The notes under the pieces were generated by a model. The model was not told the origin of the DNA. It did not search any database and saw only the letters and a list, made by a program, of their open reading frames with translations. From Patescibacteria group bacterium (GTDB lineage Bacteria > Patescibacteriota > Patescibacteriia > UBA9934): 5,501 bases of DNA. Both the position numbers and the translations under genes were made by a program. Below are positions 1 through 5,438 of this stretch, one piece after another (the first letter of the stretch is position 1; every line of letters starts with the position of its first letter). The DNA lies in NCBI GenBank assembly GCA_018818445.1, contig JAHISC010000006.1, positions 1 to 5,501 of the forward strand. The letters are read 5' to 3'.

Positions 1-692
1 GAACGCATAATCGACTGCCGTATCTCTGTGTCAGCACTATGTAAGGAAATAGCAATTTTTACAGCTGGCCATTCATCGTCAGTAAGAATCTGCTGCAAAC
101 GCGGCAAAACTCCAACAGTCGAAACCGTGATTCTAGTTGGACCAATCTCAGTATTTGCAAGTATTCTATTCAAACTGTCTTTGACCTCCTCGTAGTTGGC
201 CAAAGGCTCACCCATACCCATGTAAACTAGGTTAGTGATCTGCTGATCGAATTCTGCGTGATCTGCCAAAAACTTTTGCCAAAATCTATACTGATCAATA
301 ATTTCGTCTGAATTAAGATTTCTCTTAAGACCCATTTTGCCAGTAGCACAAAAAGAGCAACCCATTGCACAACCAATTTGTGTACTAACGCAGACTGTCC
401 AGTGACCACGTTTGTTTTGCATCAAAACAGATTCTATGGATTGTCCGTCATCCAGTTTCAAGATAGCTTTGAAAGTTTCTTTATCAGCGGTTTCAAAAAT
501 TTTTTCAATTTGGACTGAAATAAAGCCAATTTCTTTGATTAAAGTCTGACGCATTGATAGCGGCAAAGTTGATAACTGATCCCAACTCATGATCTCCGGC
601 TGAAATAAAGCTGTTTCAATTTGTTTCAAACGAAAAGACTTCTCTTTTGGAAATAAATTCTGAATTAACTGCTTCCTTGTTTTAGGTGTCAT
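1..692 (-). CDS. rlmN: RlmN, dual-specificity 23S rRNA/tRNA adenine-C2 methyltransferase (N-terminal part, runs off left edge)
   Basis: Radical-SAM enzyme that methylates C2 of A2503 in 23S rRNA and, in the known family, A37 of some tRNAs. Translating the minus strand from the ATG at 690-692 gives 231 uninterrupted residues. The N-terminal accessory domain (about 1-95) is followed by the radical-SAM core. Visible motifs are the cluster-binding C-x3-C-x2-C (C108, C112, C115) in GCAMGCSFCATGKMG, C101 seven residues upstream at the position of the E. coli RlmN catalytic Cys118, the SAM-binding MGMGEPLANY (158-167), and ISLHS (215-219). The family is usually about 340-370 aa, so roughly 110-140 residues, including the second catalytic cysteine that receives the methyl group, lie outside the window. 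No Shine-Dalgarno sequence precedes the ATG; a promoter sits almost directly on the start. Cfr-type resistance methyltransferases share these motifs, but the overall look is ordinary RlmN. Confidence 0.95.
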   Translation of the reverse strand, partial: MTPKTRKQLIQNLFPKEKSFRLKQIETALFQPEIMSWDQLSTLPLSMRQTLIKEIGFISVQIEKIFETADKETFKAILKLDDGQSIESVLMQNKRGHWTVCVSTQIGCAMGCSFCATGKMGLKRNLNSDEIIDQYRFWQKFLADHAEFDQQITNLVYMGMGEPLANYEEVKDSLNRILANTEIGPTRITVSTVGVLPRLQQILTDDEWPAVKIAISLHSADTEIRQSIMR

Positions 693-701
693 AAGAAGAA
701 T

Positions 702-730
702 AGAATATGCCTGTCACCGACTATTGTCAA
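702..730 (-). promoter_or_regulatory. Sigma-70-type promoter of rlmN, nearly leaderless
   Basis: Read on the minus strand, a perfect -35 hexamer TTGACA (730-725) is followed after 17 bp by TATTCT (707-702), which matches four of six -10 bases. Transcription would start about seven bases further, near 695, only about 3 nt before the rlmN ATG (692). The boxes are seen directly; the start site is inferred. The absence of any Shine-Dalgarno sequence before the ATG agrees with a leaderless or near-leaderless mRNA. Confidence 0.6.
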
Positions 731-734
731 GATG

Positions 735-748
735 TGTACAATCGTACA
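735..748. promoter_or_regulatory. Small palindrome, possible operator between divergent promoters
   Basis: TGTAC-AATC-GTACA is an exact 5-bp inverted repeat with a 4-bp centre. It lies just upstream of the rlmN -35 box and in the upstream part of the ene-reductase promoter region. A second small palindrome, GTATAC, follows at 768-773. Either could be bound by a dimeric repressor of the MarR or TetR type, but no regulator gene is visible in the window and arms of 5 bp can arise by chance. Confidence 0.25.
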
Positions 749-768
749 TTTAATAACAAAATATATTG

Positions 769-774
769 TATACT
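769..774 (+). promoter_or_regulatory. Candidate -10 box for the ene-reductase gene
   Basis: TATACT matches five of six consensus -10 bases and would place the transcript start near 781, about 10 nt before the ATG at 791. No good -35 box lies 16-18 bp upstream. An alternative pair is TTGTCA (724-729) with TTTAAT (749-754), whose 19-bp spacing is too long for an ideal promoter but whose -35 overlaps the rlmN -35 on the other strand. TATATT (762-767) is a third -10 candidate. A promoter is expected here because the genes diverge; which box is used cannot be decided. Confidence 0.3.
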
Positions 775-790
775 TAGTAAAATATTTATT

Positions 791-2728
791 ATGGCTTACA
801 AAAAACTTTTCAGTCCAATTAAAATCGGATCAATGGAATTAAAAAACCGTCTGGTCATGCCACCTATGGTGCGCAATTATGCCAGCCTCAAAGGTTTGGT
901 TACCGAACAATACTTAGATCACATAGAGAGTATTGCTAAAGGCGGCGTTGGAATGTTGATCCTAGAAGCGAGTTATATCACCGAACAAGGCAAAGGGTTT
1001 TTAAATGAACTCGGAATTCACAATGACAAAGTTATTCCTGGCTTAAATAAACTTGCGAAAGTTGCACACAAACACAAGGCTAAAATTGGTATTCAACTCT
1101 ACCACGCTGGTCGCCAGACATCATCGGCTACAACTGGAATGCCTTTGGTAGCTCCTTCACCAATCCCCTGCCCTTTGATGCAAGGAAATCCAAAACAACT
1201 GACCAAAAAAGAAATTAAGCAAATCGTTCAACAGTTTGCCGACGCTGCAGCCAGAGCACAAAAGGCTGGTCTTGATTTTGTTGAACTTCATGGCGCTCAT
1301 GGTTATCTTATTACACAATTCCTTTCACCGTTTTCCAACAAACGTAAAGATGAATACGGCGGAAGTTTTGAAAATCGTTTTCGTTTTGCCAAAGAAATTG
1401 TAGAAGCTGTCCGAGCAGCAGTTGGAGACAAATATCCTGTAACAATTAGACTTTCTGCCGATGAAATGGTACCTGGCGGCTTGCGCGCTGGCGATGTAGC
1501 TAAGATTGCTGCTGAATTGGAAAAGCTTGGGGTTGATGCGATTCATATTTCAGTTGGTAACTATGCCTCCTATGCTCAAGGATATTTAATTCCTCCAATG
1601 GTAATGGACGACGGATTGCTGATTAAGTATGCCCAAGTAATTAAAGAAGCTGTGAATATTCCTGTTATTACTGTTGGAAAAATCCGTACAGCGAAAATGG
1701 GAGAAAATGCCATTAAAAAAGGTTATGCTGATATGGTTGCTATTGGCCGCACCTTATTAGCCGATCCTGAATGGCCAAATAAGGTTAAGAATAACCAACT
1801 AGAAACAATCAATCCTTGTATTGCTTGCAATCAGGGTTGTATTCAGCGACTTTTTTCCGGTCAACAAGTTTGGTGTACGACTAATCCAGCTACTGCTCGT
1901 GAGAAACTTTTTAAGACAACTTCCAAGAAAAAGAGGACAGTTGTGATCATCGGTGGTGGCCCAGCCGGACTTTCAGCGGCTAGAACAGCGGCCAGTCGCG
2001 GCGATAAAGTAATTTTGTTTGAGAAAAATAGCTCTCTTGGCGGCCAGTTACCTCTCGCTGCTGCGGCTCCTAATCGGCCAGGCTGGGAGGAATTACTACG
2101 AGCGTTAATTCGCGATGTTAAACATCTTGGCGTTGCCGTTAAACTGGGAATAGAACCAACGGCTGATGAAGTTAAACAATTAAAGCCCAACCAGGTAATT
2201 ATTGCAGTCGGTTCTTCTGCTAACCAACCAAAAATTTCAGGACTAAATAACGTTTACGCGGTAAATTCACGCGATGTTTTAAGTAAAAAATTCCGTCTAA
2301 AAGGCGCTGTGGTTGTGGTTGGTGGAGGCTGTGCCGGCGCTCAAACTGCTGAATATATTGCTGATAAACATCATAAAGTGACGATCATTGAAATGGGACA
2401 AGACATTGCCCTTGACGCACCACTCGAAGACAGAGCATTGTTACTTGGTCGACTAGCTCAAAAGAAGGTCAAAATTTTAACTAAGACAATGGTAATAGGT
2501 TTTGAAAAAAATAAAGTAATAGTTCTTCGTGGAAAAAAGAAGGATGTACTGCCAGCCAAGACTGTTGTGTTGTGTCTTGGTTCACACTCGAATAACTCTA
2601 TTGCTAAAGTTATGAAAAAGGTTTGTAAAAATGTTGTAATAGTTGGTGATGCCCGTAAACCACGACGTGTCACCGAAGCCATGATCGAAGGAGCCTTGGC
2701 TGCCGCCGGGCAAAAAGCACAAGTTTGA
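791..2728 (+). CDS. NADH:flavin oxidoreductase / 2,4-dienoyl-CoA or enoate reductase-family iron-sulfur flavoprotein
   Basis: Cytoplasmic ene-reductase of the FadH / enoate reductase / BaiCD-BaiH type, predicted to pass electrons from NAD(P)H through FAD and a 4Fe-4S cluster to FMN, which reduces an activated C=C bond. The 645 residues contain, in order: an Old Yellow Enzyme TIM barrel (about 1-335) with YHAGRQ (104-109), ELHGAHGYLI (165-174) and YGGSFENRFRF (189-199); a cluster ligand set C343-x2-C346-x3-C350-x11-C362; a first dinucleotide motif IGGGPAG (387-393) with GGQL (417-420); a second motif VGGGCAGAQTAE (510-521); and a closing FAD motif VGDARKPRRVTEA (618-630). The length fits the family (about 640-680 aa). 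The ATG at 791 was chosen because family homology begins there (AYKKLFSPIKIG); the frame is open to an ATG at 707, but that extension has no family character. No Shine-Dalgarno sequence is evident. Y172 fits FadH's catalytic Tyr, whereas the FadH active-site His region here reads VGNYASY, with no His. Substrate is unknown. Confidence 0.93.
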   Translation: MAYKKLFSPIKIGSMELKNRLVMPPMVRNYASLKGLVTEQYLDHIESIAKGGVGMLILEASYITEQGKGFLNELGIHNDKVIPGLNKLAKVAHKHKAKIGIQLYHAGRQTSSATTGMPLVAPSPIPCPLMQGNPKQLTKKEIKQIVQQFADAAARAQKAGLDFVELHGAHGYLITQFLSPFSNKRKDEYGGSFENRFRFAKEIVEAVRAAVGDKYPVTIRLSADEMVPGGLRAGDVAKIAAELEKLGVDAIHISVGNYASYAQGYLIPPMVMDDGLLIKYAQVIKEAVNIPVITVGKIRTAKMGENAIKKGYADMVAIGRTLLADPEWPNKVKNNQLETINPCIACNQGCIQRLFSGQQVWCTTNPATAREKLFKTTSKKKRTVVIIGGGPAGLSAARTAASRGDKVILFEKNSSLGGQLPLAAAAPNRPGWEELLRALIRDVKHLGVAVKLGIEPTADEVKQLKPNQVIIAVGSSANQPKISGLNNVYAVNSRDVLSKKFRLKGAVVVVGGGCAGAQTAEYIADKHHKVTIIEMGQDIALDAPLEDRALLLGRLAQKKVKILTKTMVIGFEKNKVIVLRGKKKDVLPAKTVVLCLGSHSNNSIAKVMKKVCKNVVIVGDARKPRRVTEAMIEGALAAAGQKAQV

Positions 2729-2738
2729 AGCTAGCATA

Positions 2739-3848
2739 ATGAAAGAACGAGCCAAACAATTGATTCGCTACAACGAAATCAAAAGTTTTTTGGAAAGATA
2801 TGAAAGGCTGCTGATTCCGGGCATGCTTATTGTTGGAGTAGCGGCTGATTTCATTACCTTCCGCAGTTTGAATGTTAATACGGCTTTCACTTTGCTCGGC
2901 GTTTATGCCATTATTGCTGCTGCTACTATAGCCTTTCTTAATATCTATGATGAAAACAAGCCAAAGATTCACTCCAGATTTCTTGGCTATCTAAGGCTGG
3001 CCTCACCATTTATAGTTCAATTTACTTTTGGTGCTCTATTAAGCGCTTCATTGATTTTCTATTGGTTTTCTGGCGCTATTTCGGTAAGCTGGCCATTTTT
3101 AGTTGCTATTGCCTTCTTAATGGCTTCGAATGATATTCTCCGTGAGCACTACTTGAAACCAGTTGTACAACTTAGTGTTTTTTATTTTATTCTATTTTCT
3201 TTTTTCTCTCTCGTCCTACCATTTGCACTAAATTCTATTGATGCCTGGATTTATGTTTTGAGTGGCGCTATTGCCATGGTGCTAATTTTCTTCTATTTAG
3301 AAATGTTGGCCTATTTTTTACGTTTTATTCGCTGGGAGAGAACCCGTGTTAGAATTTTAGTTATTATAATTTTTATTTTGATGAACTTACTTTATTTTCT
3401 AAACATCATCCCACCAATTCCTCTTTCTTTGCGCGAAGCTGGCGTGTACCATAATCTAGAGCACTCGGGAGGCAATTATATTCTTACTGATGAAGCTCGC
3501 CCGCTAATAGACCGTCTTATACCCGGCACTACACTCCATATTCAACCCGGTGAATATATTTATCTTTATTCTGCTATTTTTGCACCGCCTAAATTAAAAG
3601 CAACGATTGTGCACGAATGGCAATGGTTTGATGAGTCTCAGAGCAGATGGATTAAAAGTAATCGTTCAAGTTTTCAACTAACCGGTGGTCGTGAAGCTGG
3701 CTACCGAGGCTATTCCTGGAAGACTGTGCTACCTGAAGGTCGCTGGCGAGTAAGTATTGAAAACGAACGTGGTCAGGTTTTGGGTAGAGTCAGATTTAAA
3801 ATTCAACACGTAGATGAAGTAATTGAAACTAAAACTATTTTAAGATAA
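2739..3848 (+). CDS. Seven-helix membrane protein with C-terminal DUF2914 domain
   Basis: A 369-aa integral membrane protein of unknown function. Hydrophobic segments lie at about 24-41, 48-67, 89-110, 114-131, 142-163, 168-194 and 204-224. A soluble region of about 140 residues follows and contains the DUF2914 signature: HEWQWFD (292-298), GGREAGYRGYSWK (316-328) and WRVSIEN (336-342), ending in GQVLGRVRFKI. An odd helix number with a charged N-terminus would put the DUF2914 part outside the membrane; this is inferred. The gene begins 10 bp after the ene-reductase stop, with only a weak GAAG (2727-2730) upstream, so the two are probably cotranscribed. DUF2914 domains also occur behind other membrane or envelope proteins, and no biochemical role is established that I can state. 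The coupling to a redox enzyme is suggestive but not diagnostic. It ends 17 bp before the convergent terminator hairpin. Confidence 0.88.
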   Translation: MKERAKQLIRYNEIKSFLERYERLLIPGMLIVGVAADFITFRSLNVNTAFTLLGVYAIIAAATIAFLNIYDENKPKIHSRFLGYLRLASPFIVQFTFGALLSASLIFYWFSGAISVSWPFLVAIAFLMASNDILREHYLKPVVQLSVFYFILFSFFSLVLPFALNSIDAWIYVLSGAIAMVLIFFYLEMLAYFLRFIRWERTRVRILVIIIFILMNLLYFLNIIPPIPLSLREAGVYHNLEHSGGNYILTDEARPLIDRLIPGTTLHIQPGEYIYLYSAIFAPPKLKATIVHEWQWFDESQSRWIKSNRSSFQLTGGREAGYRGYSWKTVLPEGRWRVSIENERGQVLGRVRFKIQHVDEVIETKTILR

Positions 3849-3855
3849 TTCACAC

Positions 3856-3898
3856 AAAAACTGAGGCCGCGGGCTCCCGATTGGAACCCGCGGCTTTT
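3856..3898. terminator. Convergent intrinsic terminator hairpin (probably bidirectional)
   Basis: GCCGCGGG (3866-3873) pairs perfectly with CCCGCGGC (3887-3894). Read as a minus-strand transcript, the stem extends through one G-U pair and three further pairs to 12 bp closing a 5-nt loop, and is followed four bases later by five Ts (from AAAAA at 3856-3860). Read as a plus-strand transcript, the same G-U position is a C-A mismatch, but TTTT (3895-3898) follows the stem directly. It therefore fits ending the lipoprotein gene from the right and the DUF2914 gene from the left. The stem is almost pure G+C and shares the base composition of the lipoprotein gene, not that of the left-hand operon. 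Confidence 0.8.
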
Positions 3899-3900
3899 AC

Positions 3901-3915
3901 GTAGCTCGAGGCTAC
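3901..3915. repeat. Short inverted repeat at the lipoprotein stop codon
   Basis: GTAGC (3901-3905) and GCTAC (3911-3915) flank TCGAG. This 5-bp hairpin lies between the stop codon of the minus-strand lipoprotein gene and the main terminator stem. It may add to 3'-end stability of the transcript or may be chance. Confidence 0.25.
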
Positions 3916-4280
3916 TACGAAACGGTCTCGCGTCGAGCCGTGACTCGGACACCTGGTGGCACAATGGTCTCGCGCACCGAGGCCCGGATGGGCTGGTCGT
4001 CGAGGTAGAAAACCCAGAACGTACGAGTCCTTGGGTCATCGAAGTTGCCATCGATTGCCGTGACAAAGATGCCTTGGTGCGTCTCGCCTCCTTGCTCGAA
4101 GTCACGATCTTCGTAGGTCATGGAGTGATCAGCCTGCATGATCTTCTGTTCCACGGTCATGTCGACCCAGCCATCCCCCGGAACTTCGATCTGACCGTTG
4201 CATCCAGAAACTTCAAGCCCAAATGTAGCCAGCGCCAACAATGCGGTGATACCGCGCAACATCGAACGTCGAGTAATCAC
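3915..4280 (-). CDS. Small twin-arginine-type lipoprotein with a diverged DUF4430-like domain; GC-rich, probably acquired
   Basis: A 121-aa predicted envelope lipoprotein. The N-terminus carries TRRSMLR, close to the Tat consensus, then a hydrophobic stretch (about 10-23) and a lipobox VSGC, so C27 would be lipidated. The mature part (about 38-119) aligns by eye with the DUF4430 protein encoded upstream in the same cluster: GIFVTAIDG (70-78) with GFFVEEING, then FWVFYLDD (88-95) with YWSLYVNN, with identical nine-residue spacing, then IVPPGVRVTARRE with IVQDNDRIEWRYE. DUF4430 resembles the C-terminal domain of transcobalamin and intrinsic factor. Translation starts at GTG (4280), preceded by AGGGGG. 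The stop of the DUF6580 gene lies only 10 bp upstream, implying cotranscription. Base composition is about 57% G+C (53-62% in sampled 60-bp blocks), against 27-43% in blocks sampled from the DUF6580 gene. DUF4430 membership is my alignment, not a database match. Confidence 0.78.
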   Translation of the reverse strand: MITRRSMLRGITALLALATFGLEVSGCNGQIEVPGDGWVDMTVEQKIMQADHSMTYEDRDFEQGGETHQGIFVTAIDGNFDDPRTRTFWVFYLDDQPIRASVRETIVPPGVRVTARRETVS

Positions 4281-4284
4281 TTTT

Positions 4285-4293
4285 CCCCCTTTA
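4285..4293 (-). promoter_or_regulatory. Shine-Dalgarno site overlapping the edge of the upstream stop codon
   Basis: On the minus strand the DUF6580 stop TAA (4293-4291) runs straight into AGGGGG (4290-4285), then AAAA and the GTG start of the lipoprotein gene. This is the strongest ribosome binding site in the window and decides the GTG start. The arrangement suits ribosomes terminating on the DUF6580 gene and re-initiating on the lipoprotein gene. Confidence 0.65.
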
Positions 4294-4836
4294 AGTCACC
4301 ACGATCTGTTTCTTGGTTAGTTTTGCTTTTAAGCGATCGTAGTTTAGAACAAACTCCATAGTTCCGGCGAGTAGTCCAACGTAAAAGAGATCTCCTGCTA
4401 ATGTTGCCCGGAAAAATGGTGCGGCCGAGATATAGCTGGCTAGTAATCCGCTAAAATCGTGCGTATACATGGTGCCAAAAGCCCAAACAGCCGCATTAGT
4501 AATTAAAAAGAAGAGGATTGAACCTAGAATAGTTGCAATAAAAATAGTTGAACCTGATTTATGGTTACGAGCCAGGATTCCCAAACCTCCAGCAACTAAA
4601 AAGCTGGCATAAACCGCCACAAGAATTTTCCAACTGTAAAAGCCAATAACAGCATCGCTGACGAGCATGGCTGCAAGCGGCAAAATCAAGGCCCACTTTT
4701 TTGGCAAATACAATGCTCCGAAAATGGCTAAGGCGGCTATTGGCGTAAAATTTGGTGGATGAGGCAAAAGGCGCATTGCAACAGCAAAAACAACTAGAAC
4801 AACGGCGAGAATAATATATTTGTTTTCTTTTTTCAT
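4291..4836 (-). CDS. DUF6580-family small integral membrane protein (putative ECF-type transporter substrate-binding component)
   Basis: A 181-aa, very hydrophobic protein with about six membrane segments (near 7-24, 31-45, 48-66, 70-88, 97-116 and 146-164). Conserved-looking family motifs are R22 with PHPPNFTPIAA (25-35), SDAVIG (60-65), TNAAVW (113-118), APFF (139-142) and GDLFY (148-152). This pattern is that of the DUF6580 family, annotated as putative transport proteins; size and topology resemble ECF transporter S components, which bind a vitamin or similar small molecule and dock on a shared ATPase module. The ATG at 4836 is preferred over ATG 4851 or GTG 4854 because a weak GAAGAT lies upstream and it leaves a compact MKKENK head before the first helix; the longer forms add only 5-6 residues. 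No energising ATPase is in the window. Genes on both sides in the same direction encode DUF4430-type extracytoplasmic proteins, which suggests a ligand capture partner. The substrate is unproven. Confidence 0.85.
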   Translation of the reverse strand: MKKENKYIILAVVLVVFAVAMRLLPHPPNFTPIAALAIFGALYLPKKWALILPLAAMLVSDAVIGFYSWKILVAVYASFLVAGGLGILARNHKSGSTIFIATILGSILFFLITNAAVWAFGTMYTHDFSGLLASYISAAPFFRATLAGDLFYVGLLAGTMEFVLNYDRLKAKLTKKQIVVT

Positions 4837-4857
4837 AAATTTTATCTTCATCACTAT

Positions 4858-4902
4858 AAAGCGATTCGCTAGCTAGAATTGATTGTTAGGCAACATCGCT
4901 TT
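4858..4902. repeat. Inverted repeat between the DUF4430 and DUF6580 genes
   Basis: AAAGCGAT (4858-4865) and ATCGCTTT (4895-4902) are perfect 8-bp arms separated by 29 bp. In the minus-strand transcript the hairpin falls in the 88-bp gap between the DUF4430 stop and the DUF6580 start and is not followed by a run of U. It may be an mRNA stabiliser, partial attenuator or an operator; it does not look like a complete intrinsic terminator. Confidence 0.4.
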
Positions 4903-4924
4903 GCGACTCCAAAACTCCGCTCCA

Positions 4925-5398
4925 TTAAAACTCAACGTGCTCGTAGCGCCATTCAATCCTATCATTATCTTGAACAATGTAATCGGAAGCGCCGACTTGA
5001 GAAAGGTCGTTATTAACGTACAAACTCCAATAATCACTATTAGCCGTATTATTGGATACTCCGTTTATCTCTTCGACAAAAAATCCATAGTCTGAATCAG
5101 CCCCGCTGAAAGAAAATGCATTCGGGTCATGTTCTCTCACTAGTTCCATCATCTCCAACACATTAATGCCGCTTGAATAAAAACTAGTTAAAGTCAAATC
5201 CTCATGCTCGTTTAAATAAACACGAAAACTAGACTCTATTTGTGGCTGCTGAAGATTAAGTTCGTCTGTGATTCCACTATTTTCAACCGTTAATTTGACT
5301 TCGTCTCGACTAAACGGGTTGACCAGTAACACATAAATAATGATCGAGATCGCAAAAACTAGAACCAATATACCTACTCCTTTGCTGAAATTTTGCAT
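4925..5398 (-). CDS. Membrane-anchored DUF4430 (transcobalamin C-terminal-like) protein
   Basis: A 157-aa protein with an N-terminal signal anchor (MQNFSKG, then a membrane helix at about 7-27) and an extracytoplasmic domain (about 32-157). The C-terminal half has the DUF4430 pattern: GINVLEMM (77-84), GFFVEEING (105-113), YWSLYVNN (123-130), GASDYIVQDND (136-146) and IEWRYE (148-153). DUF4430 resembles the corrinoid-contacting C-terminal domain of transcobalamin and intrinsic factor, but family members are not all shown to bind cobalamin. There is no lipobox cysteine, so anchoring would be by the uncleaved helix. The ATG at 5398 is chosen because it directly precedes the anchor and has AGG (5409-5407) eight bases upstream. 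The frame stays open to the window edge, and a GTG start at 5491 would add 31 mostly polar residues. Together with DUF6580 and the GC-rich lipoprotein it forms the core of the minus-strand cluster. Confidence 0.85.
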   Translation of the reverse strand: MQNFSKGVGILVLVFAISIIIYVLLVNPFSRDEVKLTVENSGITDELNLQQPQIESSFRVYLNEHEDLTLTSFYSSGINVLEMMELVREHDPNAFSFSGADSDYGFFVEEINGVSNNTANSDYWSLYVNNDLSQVGASDYIVQDNDRIEWRYEHVEF

Positions 5399-5438
5399 AA
5401 AAAATACCTGGGCATCAGCCAAGGAAATACTTCCTCGG

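Noticed and set aside
227..409. 60-codon minus-strand open frame
   Set aside because: It lies out of frame inside rlmN, which is well supported by its radical-SAM motifs.
707..790. 28-codon N-terminal extension of the ene-reductase from an ATG at 707
   Set aside because: It covers the promoter region, has no family similarity and no ribosome binding site; family homology begins at the ATG at 791.
1861..2190. 109-codon minus-strand open frame opposite the ene-reductase
   Set aside because: Antisense shadow of the cluster and FAD-binding region; composition reflects the complementary codons and no domain is recognisable. Similar shadows at 1325-1546 and 2458-2682 were rejected for the same reason.
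2726..2734. Recoded TGA (glycine) as in some Patescibacteria lineages
   Set aside because: Readthrough of the TGA at 2726 would hit TAG two codons later, so this site alone is uninformative, but no in-frame TGA occurs inside any of the genes, as would be expected under recoding.
2670..2972. 100-codon minus-strand open frame across the ene-reductase/DUF2914 junction
   Set aside because: It overlaps two well-supported plus-strand genes and has no signal of its own.
3803..4105. 100-codon minus-strand open frame overlapping the lipoprotein gene
   Set aside because: The alternative frame has the Tat-like signal, lipobox, ribosome binding site and DUF4430-like pattern; this one has none and crosses the terminator.
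3850..4290. Insertion sequence or integron cassette
   Set aside because: No transposase, flanking target duplication, terminal inverted repeats or attC-like structure is visible; the block is only one small gene and its terminator.
4074..4361. 95-codon plus-strand open frame over the lipoprotein and DUF6580 genes
   Set aside because: Antisense to two better-supported genes, spanning their junction. The plus-strand frame at 4883-5095 is likewise a shadow of the DUF4430 gene.
4855..4924. Cobalamin riboswitch in the gap before DUF6580
   Set aside because: The gap is too short for the riboswitch and shows no recognisable B12-box; if one exists for this cluster it would lie beyond the right edge.
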